Source of the DNA: Afipia birgiae 34632
GTDB taxonomy: Bacteria > Pseudomonadota > Alphaproteobacteria > Rhizobiales > Xanthobacteraceae
Reading direction: 5' to 3'
NCBI RefSeq assembly: GCF_000308295.2
Contig: NZ_HG326652.1
Span: 1,676,109-1,740,108, forward strand
Length of the DNA: 64,000 bases
Every line of letters begins with the position of its first letter. Position 1 is the stretch's first letter. Below, in pieces: positions 55,221 through 63,205 of this stretch. The position numbers and the translations under genes are program-made. The notes beneath the pieces are model-generated. The model saw only the letters and a list, made by a program, of their open reading frames with translations. It was not told the origin of the DNA and did no database searches.

Positions 55221-56384
55221 TCAACCCTTGAAGACGGGCGGCCAGCCGCTCCACCCGTTGTTCGCGCGTTCGCTTTCGGGGCTCGCTTTCGCGATTTCAT
55301 CAGGCGTCAAACCCGCTTCTGCGAGAATCGCGTCGGACTGATCGCTTTCATCGAGCGCGCTTGGCGTTACCGCGGTACGGCCGAAACGGGGAATGGCAGG
55401 CACGTTTTCCGGTCCGGCGCCGGGAAAGCGCGCCTGAATATGGGGATGCTCCCAAACCTCATCAGGGTTTAGAACCGGCAGAACGCAGACGTCGCGCCCC
55501 GCATAACGCTCCGCCCAATGGTCGCGCGGCTGCGAGGAGAATGTTTTCTCGAAGACCTGTTCGATCTTCGGCCATTGCCGGATGTCCATCTGGTCCGGTA
55601 GGTCGCCTTCGCCGATGTCCTCCCACAGCTTGGCGAAGAACTGCGGCTCGAGCGGCCCCACCGAGACATAGCCCTTATCTGAGCATGCGTAGCAGCGATA
55701 ATAAGGTGCGGTGCCGGCGATCCATCCCACACCGCGATCTGGCATCACCTTCTGATTCCAGACAGGATAATGCATCGCCATCAGCGACATGCAGCCATCG
55801 ATCATGGCGGCATCAACGAACTGGCCCCGGCCAGATGTGACACGCTCGAACAGCGCCGCCAGGATACCGGTCACGGCGGTCAATCCGCCAGCGGCGAAGT
55901 CCGCGATGATGTTCAGAGGCGCGGTGGGTGGACGATCATGAGGACCAATCGCGCCAAGCACACCGGTCAGCGCCAGATAGTTGATGTCGTGCCCGGCTTC
56001 CTGCGCGAGGGGACCTTCTTGACCATAGCCCGTCAGAGAGCAGTAGATCAGGCGCGGATTGATCCGGCTCAGTTCCTCATATCCCGCACCGAGCCGCGCG
56101 GAGACGCCCGGCCGGAAGCTTTCGACGAAAACATCGACCGTGGCCGCGAGCCGATGCAGAGCCTTGCGCCCGACCTTCGATTTCAGATCCAGCGCGACAA
56201 AACGCTTGCCCCGCGCGAAGGAAGGCACGGGCGATCCCGCGCGGCCTCCGGTGACAGCAATCACCTCCGCGCCGAGATCGGCCAGCAACATCGTGCAATA
56301 CGGCCCCGGCGCAAGGCGCGACATATCGAGGACGCGCACGCCGGCAAGCGGCCGGGCGGCTTTCTGGCTGGTGGAAACCGTCAT
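55221..56384 (-). CDS. Alpha-methylacyl-CoA racemase-like CoA-transferase family protein
   Basis: A 387-residue member of the CaiB/BaiF superfamily that resembles alpha-methylacyl-CoA racemase more than a transferase. It has the racemase active-site His motif AGHDINYLALTGVLGAIG, the Asp motif LNIIADFAAGGLTAVTG and the PYYRCYACSDKGYVSVGPLE-like block ending in EPQFFAKLWE. Such enzymes invert the 2-methyl centre so that a dehydrogenase can act. The ATG at 56384 follows AAAGAAAAGAAG. It lies 46 bases before the acyl-CoA dehydrogenase gene, which makes functional sense. Confidence 0.8.
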   Translation of the reverse strand: MTVSTSQKAARPLAGVRVLDMSRLAPGPYCTMLLADLGAEVIAVTGGRAGSPVPSFARGKRFVALDLKSKVGRKALHRLAATVDVFVESFRPGVSARLGAGYEELSRINPRLIYCSLTGYGQEGPLAQEAGHDINYLALTGVLGAIGPHDRPPTAPLNIIADFAAGGLTAVTGILAALFERVTSGRGQFVDAAMIDGCMSLMAMHYPVWNQKVMPDRGVGWIAGTAPYYRCYACSDKGYVSVGPLEPQFFAKLWEDIGEGDLPDQMDIRQWPKIEQVFEKTFSSQPRDHWAERYAGRDVCVLPVLNPDEVWEHPHIQARFPGAGPENVPAIPRFGRTAVTPSALDESDQSDAILAEAGLTPDEIAKASPESERANNGWSGWPPVFKG

Positions 56385-56395
56385 CTTCTTTTCTT

Positions 56396-57418
56396 TCAGG
56401 AAAGTTGGTTTTTGAGTTCGCGCGCCGCGAGGAGGAAGAACCCCTGCCCGAACAGCGTCCAGTCGAACGGGACACCGGGACCGCCCGGCGGGACGGCGAC
56501 GCCCGGCACCTTGCCTGCCGGCTCGACCGCCTGCGCAACCGTGCGAAACGCCTTGATTGCCGCCGGCATCAGGGTAGCAGCAACCACGCCAAGGCGCACG
56601 CCGCACGCAACGGCGTAAGCGAACATCAGCGTGCCGGACGCCTCGAGGTTCGAACGCGGCTCATCGAGCACATGACAGAAATAGCCGGTCGCATCCTGAT
56701 AAGGAGCCATGGCGTTCAGGACGCGGGAGCACGTTGCGGCGACAAACTGCGCCTCCGGATGATCTGGCGCGATGGTCAGCAGGTCTACCGATGCACAGAC
56801 AAGCCAGCCATTGCCGCGCGACCAGAAGGTAGACTGAGTGAAATGATCGGGCTTCTCGCACCACGCATGCCGCGCGAGGTGCTTGTGAGGATCGAGCAGG
56901 TGCGCCACATGAACCCGGTACTGCGCGAACGCTTCATCGATTGCGCTCTGGTCCGACGCGATCTGGCCATAAAGCGCCATGAACGGACACATCAAATGCG
57001 TGAAGTCGATCCAGAGCTCCGGCCCTTCGGCGCGGGCCCAGATGCCTCCATCGCTGGTGCGCGGGCTGTTTCGCAGGGCCTCCATCTGCCGGCGCGCCGC
57101 TTCAAGATATGACGCGTCCCTGTTCTGCCGATATCGGAGCAGAAGCGGATAACCCAGACTGGCCGACAGTGATGCGGTCGGCGTGAAAGAGCGTATATGC
57201 CCCCCGACACCCTGCACGGCGTCGGAATAGTTAAGATGCCCATTGGAACGCTGCGTCGCAGTCGCGTGCTGCAGCCAACGGTCCGCGGCGGCAACGACCG
57301 CTGGATCGCTATCAGCGAGCAGCCCAGTGATCGCCGTCGCCTTCGTCCAGCAGTCGCGCTCATCTGGATGAGCCAGCGTAAATTCTGTCACGCGACAAAT
57401 AAGAGCATCAATGTCCAT
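56396..57418 (-). CDS. GH88/GH105-like alpha/alpha-barrel protein
   Basis: A 340-residue soluble protein with the (alpha/alpha)6-barrel look of unsaturated glucuronyl/rhamnogalacturonyl hydrolases. FTQSTFWSRGNGWLVCASVD and EASGTLMFAYAVACGVRLG are family motifs, and an Asp in ELWIDFTHLMCPFMALYG stands where a catalytic Asp is found. No signal peptide, so it acts in the cytoplasm. Its role in an acyl-CoA operon is unclear. GGGGGGAAA precedes the ATG. It is the first gene of the ten-gene operon. Confidence 0.72.
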   Translation of the reverse strand: MDIDALICRVTEFTLAHPDERDCWTKATAITGLLADSDPAVVAAADRWLQHATATQRSNGHLNYSDAVQGVGGHIRSFTPTASLSASLGYPLLLRYRQNRDASYLEAARRQMEALRNSPRTSDGGIWARAEGPELWIDFTHLMCPFMALYGQIASDQSAIDEAFAQYRVHVAHLLDPHKHLARHAWCEKPDHFTQSTFWSRGNGWLVCASVDLLTIAPDHPEAQFVAATCSRVLNAMAPYQDATGYFCHVLDEPRSNLEASGTLMFAYAVACGVRLGVVAATLMPAAIKAFRTVAQAVEPAGKVPGVAVPPGGPGVPFDWTLFGQGFFLLAARELKNQLS

Positions 57419-57453
57419 CGAGCATTTCCCCCCATTTGATGAGTTTTTTACTT

Positions 57454-57481
57454 ACTATCCGGATAGTCAATACCATGTCAA
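57454..57481 (-). promoter_or_regulatory. Operon promoter with overlapping palindromic operator
   Basis: On the minus strand TTGACA (57481-57476) and GATAGT (57459-57454) are 16 bases apart and make a credible sigma-70 promoter. The perfect palindrome ACTATCCGGATAGT (57454-57467) covers the -10 element and part of the spacer. It lies 36 bases upstream of the first operon gene. A bound repressor would block RNA polymerase. Confidence 0.65.
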
Positions 57482-57693
57482 GCGATCGAGCCCTATTTTT
57501 AGACGAAGAAGAGTTGCCGTCGCACCGGCATCGAGTTGCCGCCCATCGTCACGACCATGCAGCCCGCACACCCTGCCGGCGCTAAAACCCGCGATCCATC
57601 TTATAGACGATAGTCGCCACCGGCGTCCGCCCCACTACATCAAACCATTCGCCAATTGGGCGAACCCGCAGCGGTACAAGGAACGATAAGGAA

Positions 57694-58380
57694 CTACAGG
57701 AATTCCTCGGTCAGCTCAGGAACGGCCTGATAGAGGTCGGCGACCAGGCCGTAGTCCGCCACCTGGAAGATCGGCGCGTCCTCGTCCTTGTTGATCGCGA
57801 CGATCACCTTGGAGTCCTTCATGCCGGCCAGATGCTGGATCGCGCCGGAAATACCGATGGCGATGTACAGTTCAGGCGCGACCACCTTGCCGGTCTGGCC
57901 GACCTGCCAGTCGTTCGGCGCATAACCTGCGTCCACCGCGGCGCGCGACGCGCCGACGCCGGCGCCCAGTTTGTCCGCCAGCGGCTCGATGTACTTGGTG
58001 AAGTTCTCGCGGCTCTGCATGGCGCGGCCACCGGAGACGATGATCTTGGCCGAGGTCAGTTCGGGACGATCGCTCTTGGCGACTTCCTCGCCGACGAAGC
58101 TCGACAGCGCCGGATCGGCCGCAGCCGCAGCGTTTTCGACCGACGCGCTGCCGCCATCGCCGGCCGCGGCGAACGTCGACGTGCGCACGGTGATGACCTT
58201 CTTGGCATCCTTGGACTTCACGGTCTGGATCGCGTTGCCGGCATAGATCGGCCGCTCGAACGTGTCAGGCGAAACCACCTTGATGATTTCGGAAATCTGC
58301 ATCACGTCGAGCAGGGCTGCGACGCGCGGCATCACGTTCTTGAAGCGCGAGGTCGCAGTGTGACGCGTTCCGGTGATGCC
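57694..58380 (-). pseudogene. etfA: Electron transfer flavoprotein alpha subunit, 5'-truncated
   Basis: The leftward frame gives [40 protein letters not shown], the FAD-binding [14 protein letters not shown] and [20 protein letters not shown], and a normal C terminus ([11 protein letters not shown]). This is the last two thirds of EtfA. About the first 80 residues are missing: the frame reaches the opposite-strand LysR fragment near 58380, where no ATG occurs. No etfB is adjacent. It is probably a non-functional copy produced by a rearrangement. Confidence 0.78.
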
Positions 58381-58872
58381 GAACTCTTCAATGAGCAATT
58401 CGATCTCGGCATCTATTACGGCGAGGGCAATTGGAAGGGTGTGAAAAGTATACGCATCTCGCGCGAGGACTTAGTACTAGTCGTCGCGCCCGGATACCGT
58501 CCCTGCGGACAGGCGATCACCTCGCCTGAGGCTATAGCAGCCGGCACGCTTCTTCAGCAGTCGAAGCGACCGAACATTTGGCGCGACTGGTTCGCTCAGA
58601 CCGGCGCGCCAAACGCGAACCCTTGGGCCGGACCCCGCTTTGAGCATTTCTATATGGTTATACAAGCAGTCATCGCCAGCCTCGGGAGCGCCCTCTTGCC
58701 CGAGATACTGATAAAAGACGAATTGCAGAGCGGGCGCCTCATAATGCCATTTTCCATGAGAGTGAAGACACAGGAGGCGTACTATCTAGTCTTCCCGGAC
58801 AGCAGCATGAGTCGCGATAGCGCAAGCTCGTTCAAGGAATGGATAATTGACGAATTCAAATCCAGCCTGTGA
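58375..58872 (+). pseudogene. LysR-family regulator, C-terminal fragment
   Basis: About 165 codons of an effector-binding domain: [56 protein letters not shown] and YYLVFPDSSMSRDSASSFKE. This is the C-terminal half of a GcvA-like LysR protein. The helix-turn-helix N terminus is absent because the sequence before 58375 belongs to etfA on the other strand. No start codon in a suitable place, so it is a fragment. The 58873-59132 gap after it holds nothing recognisable. Confidence 0.7.
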
Positions 58873-59132
58873 GATACTATAGCCCTCCAACTGATGAATG
58901 AGGTCGATTTCCTTCGCGTACGGCACGTGAAGCGGCTTAAGGCCGACCGGGTCAATTCCCCCATCGAAAGTATCAAGACGGGCCGCACTAAGATAATCTG
59001 CAGACGTTTTCGATGGATTGGACGGATGCATCACGAAGACGGTGCATCCCGAACCGCAATAGCGGTGGGCCTTGCAGCGTAGGGCGTCACGCAAGGAGAC
59101 GGTCAGCCCCTGACGGGCAAAGCGGCCCACTA

Positions 59133-60434
59133 TTAATTGAAGCGGCCTTTCATGGCATCGGGTAACGGACCGCCAGTGGCCCAATCAAGCAACTCTACGG
59201 TGTGAACTATCGGAATAGCCGTCCCGGCGCCGATCTGTGTCATGCACCCAAGATTGCCGCTCGCGATGATTTGCGGCTTTATCTTTTCGATATTCGCTAC
59301 CTTGCGTAACCGGAGCCGGTCTGCGATCTCGGGCTGCAGAATATTGTAGGTCCCCGCAGAGCCGCAACAGATGTGGCTTTCTGGAACGTCCCTAACGACA
59401 AATCCCATCTGCTTCAGAAGTGATTTCGGCTGATCCGCGATGCGCTGACCGTGCTGCATCGAGCACGCGGAATGATACGCGACGATCTGACCCGTAGTCC
59501 TAACGGGCCCCTGAAGCTGAAGTTTATAGAGATACTCTGAGATATCCTGTGCGAGCGCGGAAATGCGCGCAGCCTTGCGGGCGTATGCCTTGTCCTCGCG
59601 AAGCATGAATCCATAATCTTTAACAGTCGTCCCGCAGCCTGACGCTGTGATGATGATGGCATCGAGCCCGCCCTGGTCAAGCTCCCGTGTCCAGGCATCG
59701 ACGTTGCGCCGGGCTGCCCCCAGCGCCGATTCCTCGTAACCCATATGATGCACCAGAGCCCCGCAACATCCCCCACCGCGCGGGCTTGTCACCTCGATGC
59801 CGTGACGATTCAGCAACCGGATCGCGGCGTCGTTGATGTTAGGATCGATGACCTGCTGGGCGCAGCCGGTCAATATTGCGACCCTGCCGCGCCTATCCTG
59901 CACGACCAATTCCCGGGGAGCGGACCTCCGTGCTTTCAGAGCCGGAGCAAGATCGACCATGGCAGCCAACTGCGCGCCTCCCGGAAACCCGGCGATCCAT
60001 GTCCTCATCGGCCTGACCGCGGCCGCCGACAACAGCGCCAGTCTCAGTCGTTTTGGATACGGCAGCACCGCTGCCAGTATGCCCCGCAGAACACGATCGA
60101 CCAAAGGGCGCTTGTAGGTCTTCGCAATGTGCGCCCGCGCATGATCCACCAGATGCATATAGTGCACCCCTGACGGACAGGTCGTCATGCAGGAGAGACA
60201 GGACAGGCAGCGGTCCACATGTTTGACGACCTTCTCGCTCGCCGGCTTTTCATTCTCGAACATGTCTTTGATGAGGTAGATTCGCCCGCGCGGACTGTCC
60301 AGTTCGTCTCCCATCAGCAGGTAGCTCGGACATGTGGCAGTACAAAACCCGCAATGGACGCAGGCGCGAAGAATCTTCTCCGACTCGTTCATGTGCGGCT
60401 CGGCGAGCGCTGCCAGCGAGAAATTCGTTTGCAT
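59133..60434 (-). CDS. glcF: Glycolate oxidase iron-sulfur subunit GlcF
   Basis: A 433-residue subunit that carries electrons from GlcD/GlcE. Two [4Fe-4S] motifs are visible, CVHCGFCTATCPS near residue 25 and CLSCLSCMTTCPSG near residue 76, followed by two CCG-type domains with GGGCCGALVHHMG and HICCGSAGTYNI. It is the third gene of the glcDEF operon, 18 bases after glcE. The complex oxidises glycolate or a related 2-hydroxy acid at the membrane. Confidence 0.92.
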   Translation of the reverse strand: MQTNFSLAALAEPHMNESEKILRACVHCGFCTATCPSYLLMGDELDSPRGRIYLIKDMFENEKPASEKVVKHVDRCLSCLSCMTTCPSGVHYMHLVDHARAHIAKTYKRPLVDRVLRGILAAVLPYPKRLRLALLSAAAVRPMRTWIAGFPGGAQLAAMVDLAPALKARRSAPRELVVQDRRGRVAILTGCAQQVIDPNINDAAIRLLNRHGIEVTSPRGGGCCGALVHHMGYEESALGAARRNVDAWTRELDQGGLDAIIITASGCGTTVKDYGFMLREDKAYARKAARISALAQDISEYLYKLQLQGPVRTTGQIVAYHSACSMQHGQRIADQPKSLLKQMGFVVRDVPESHICCGSAGTYNILQPEIADRLRLRKVANIEKIKPQIIASGNLGCMTQIGAGTAIPIVHTVELLDWATGGPLPDAMKGRFN

Positions 60435-60452
60435 AGGATTCCGATCTTCGCT

Positions 60453-61640
60453 TTAATTACCGGAGTACATTCTTCCGAAATTGAGAATCCGGTCAGGATC
60501 AAACGCAAGCTTGATCCTTCGGGTCAGCTCCGCGAGCGAAGGCGGAAGCGGCTCAAATATTTCGACCTTGCTTCTAACCGCCGGCGATGCGCGCAGAAGT
60601 GTTGCGTGGCCACCGAGGCCTCGCATTGCATCCCGGATCACCTTGGAGCCCGCATCTTCTGACGCGTTGACAGCGAGCCAAACCAAGCCGCCGCCCCAAT
60701 CATAGAAATGACGCACATCGAGTACCCGTTTGATACAAGCAACGGTGCCGGGTGCTTTCGAGGGGGCCAGCGAGAGCCGCCATATGGCACTCTCTGCAGG
60801 ATCCGCCAGCCACCGCGCATCCCGCACATCAGACCAAATATTTGTGCCCGCTTCTCCCTCTAGAAGGTCGGCCTCTCCATATGGCCGCCAAAGCTTGACG
60901 ATCTCGCCGCAACGATACGCTACCGAAGGCGCGAACCCCTCGATACGAACGATGGTCAGGGGTTCCGGCACTACGCCCTTCGGCAGATGCGCCGCAGCGG
61001 AGACGGAAAATGGAGATCCCAGGGCCGTCGTCAATGCGGCGATTGCCGTCGCATCACTCAATCCGCGCAGCACTAGCGAGGACGCGTATTCCGGTTTTGG
61101 CAAAACCTTGAAAATAACCTCGCTGAACACACCGAGCGTACCCCACGCTCCGCAATTGAGCTTTACCAGATCGAGACCGGTGACGTTCTTCATAACCCGT
61201 CCGCCCGATTTCACGACATCGCCGCGGCCGTTTACCAGCCGGATGCCAATCAGACTGTCACGGCAGGCTCCCGCCATGATACGCCGCGGTCCTGAAACGT
61301 TTCCTGCTGCGATTCCTCCGATCGTCGGCTCATGGCGCCCACCGAGAATCGGCCGATAGTCCATCGGCTCGAACGGCAGCATTTGATTCTGTGTTGCAAG
61401 CGTCTGATTGATCTCGGACAGTGGTGTTCCGGGAAGAGCCCCGATCACCAACTCCGTTGGCGCATAGAGCGATATTCCCTGCATACGCTGTGTCGTAACA
61501 GACATCGCATATCCATTCGGCCGGCCAATACCTGACTTGCTGCCAGCGCCACTGACAATCAACGGCATTTTTGCCGCTGCTGCCATTCTGATCGATTCAG
61601 ACAGGTTCTTTTCGTCGCGCGGTTTCAGATCTCCTGACAT
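60453..61640 (-). CDS. glcE: Glycolate oxidase FAD-binding subunit GlcE
   Basis: A 395-residue FAD (PCMH-type) subunit shorter than GlcD. It shows MPLIVSGAGSKSGIGRP, GRHEPTIGGIAAGNVSGPRR and VMKNVTGLDLVKLNCGAWGT, the usual GlcE features. The ATG at 61640 is preferred over a TTG two codons upstream. It lies between glcD (18-base gap) and glcF. Confidence 0.9.
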   Translation of the reverse strand: MSGDLKPRDEKNLSESIRMAAAAKMPLIVSGAGSKSGIGRPNGYAMSVTTQRMQGISLYAPTELVIGALPGTPLSEINQTLATQNQMLPFEPMDYRPILGGRHEPTIGGIAAGNVSGPRRIMAGACRDSLIGIRLVNGRGDVVKSGGRVMKNVTGLDLVKLNCGAWGTLGVFSEVIFKVLPKPEYASSLVLRGLSDATAIAALTTALGSPFSVSAAAHLPKGVVPEPLTIVRIEGFAPSVAYRCGEIVKLWRPYGEADLLEGEAGTNIWSDVRDARWLADPAESAIWRLSLAPSKAPGTVACIKRVLDVRHFYDWGGGLVWLAVNASEDAGSKVIRDAMRGLGGHATLLRASPAVRSKVEIFEPLPPSLAELTRRIKLAFDPDRILNFGRMYSGN

Positions 61641-61658
61641 CGCCAAATTCGCCTAATG

Positions 61659-63083
61659 TTACATTTGATTTCGGCAGTCAAAGGGAAACACCTTGTCCGT
61701 ATTCAGCAGCCATTTTGAATCGAATGCTGCACGCAAGCGAAGCTGCTGAGAAAGATCGGCCTCACTGAACTGGCAGCGCATTAGGTCGCGCTTCTCAATA
61801 CCAACCCCGTGTTCGCCGGTGAGACAGCCACCGACTTCAACGCACAGCTTTAAAATATCGTTGCCCGCCGCCTCCGCTTTCGACTGCTCCGCCGGGTCGT
61901 TGGCGTTATAAAGGATGAGCGGATGCATATTTCCGTCGCCCGCATGGAAGACGTTAGCCACACGCAGTCCATAGCGTTTCACGATCTCGCCGATTTGCGA
62001 CAGCACGTAGGCGAGCTTGCCCGTCGGCACGGTTCCATCCATGCACAGGTAATCCGCAACGCGCCCAGTCGCACCAAAGGCGGACTTCCGTCCCTTCCAG
62101 ATCGCCGCGGTTTCAATCGCGGACTTGCTCTCCCGGACCGTCTGCACGCCATTGGCTCGTGCAATGGAGATAATCCGGTCGAGCATAGCGTCCATTTCCG
62201 CTTTCGAGCCTTCCACTTCGATGATCAGAAGAGCTTCCGCATCAAGAGGATACCCGGCCTTGGAAAAGGCCTCGCATATCTCGATCGCAGCCTTGTCCAT
62301 GTATTCGATCGCGACCGGAATGATTCCCGCCGCGATAATTTCTGCAACGGTATTGCCCGCTCCATCGGATGAGGGAAATCCAAACAGAACGGGACGCGCG
62401 GCCTCGGCCGATCTCAGTATCCGGACAGTAGCTTCGGTCACGATCCCGAGCTGACCTTCAGATCCGACCACAACACCTAGCAGATCCAGTCCACCGCTAT
62501 CGAGACTGTTTCCACCCAGGTCGAGGATCGTGCCATCGATCAGGACCAATCTGACGCCGAGAATATTGTTGGTCGTAACGCCGTATTTCAGGCAATGTGC
62601 ACCGCCCGAATTATTCGCGATGTTGCCACCGATGGTACATGCGAGCTGAGATGACGGGTCTGGCGCGTAGAAGAAGCCTCTATCCGACACTGCAGAAGTT
62701 ATGCTCAGGTTGGTGACGCCCGCTTCGACCCGAATGAAACGGTCATCGTAGTTGATCTCGAGCACGCGGCTCATTCTTGAAAGCCCAAGAACAACAGCAT
62801 CTTCGGTCGGTATTGCTCCTCCCGCAAGTGAGGTGCCCGCGCCGCGCGGCACGACCTTCACGCCATTATCATGGCAAAACTTGAGAACAGCACTTACTTC
62901 ATCCGTCGATGTCGGCAACACAACGGCCAGCGGCATTTTGCGATAGGCGGCGAGCGCGTCGGTCTCGTATGCCCTGCATTCGTCTCTATCGGCGATAAGG
63001 CCATCGGACGAAACCAAGCTTGTCAGATGTTTCACGATTGTACCGCGACGATCGAGAATTTCCTTGTCTGGCTCGGAGAACAT
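61659..63083 (-). CDS. glcD: Glycolate oxidase subunit GlcD
   Basis: The 474-residue catalytic flavoprotein of glycolate oxidase. The FAD-binding PCMH domain has VVPRGAGTSLAGGAIPTEDA and CTIGGNIANNSGGAHCLKYG; the C-terminal FAD-oxidase domain has VANVFHAGDGNMHPLILYN and GGCLTGEHGVGIEKRDLM. It oxidises glycolate to glyoxylate, or a similar 2-hydroxy acid. I use the ATG at 63083 rather than an in-frame codon slightly upstream. It heads glcDEF. Confidence 0.92.
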   Translation of the reverse strand: MFSEPDKEILDRRGTIVKHLTSLVSSDGLIADRDECRAYETDALAAYRKMPLAVVLPTSTDEVSAVLKFCHDNGVKVVPRGAGTSLAGGAIPTEDAVVLGLSRMSRVLEINYDDRFIRVEAGVTNLSITSAVSDRGFFYAPDPSSQLACTIGGNIANNSGGAHCLKYGVTTNNILGVRLVLIDGTILDLGGNSLDSGGLDLLGVVVGSEGQLGIVTEATVRILRSAEAARPVLFGFPSSDGAGNTVAEIIAAGIIPVAIEYMDKAAIEICEAFSKAGYPLDAEALLIIEVEGSKAEMDAMLDRIISIARANGVQTVRESKSAIETAAIWKGRKSAFGATGRVADYLCMDGTVPTGKLAYVLSQIGEIVKRYGLRVANVFHAGDGNMHPLILYNANDPAEQSKAEAAGNDILKLCVEVGGCLTGEHGVGIEKRDLMRCQFSEADLSQQLRLRAAFDSKWLLNTDKVFPFDCRNQM

Positions 63084-63205
63084 GGTCGCGCTCAAGCGCA
63101 CCTCCTACATCGAAACACTTCAGCTGCGCACTTCAAGGTTAGGCATGGATCCACCGACCTCATGCAACAACACAAAGCTCGTGATTTCGGCGCCCGCTCC
63201 AAGCT

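Noticed and set aside
58786-59184. A 132-codon minus-strand frame between the LysR fragment and glcF
   Set aside because: It overlaps the LysR fragment on the other strand and the glcF 3' end, and shows no recognisable domain.
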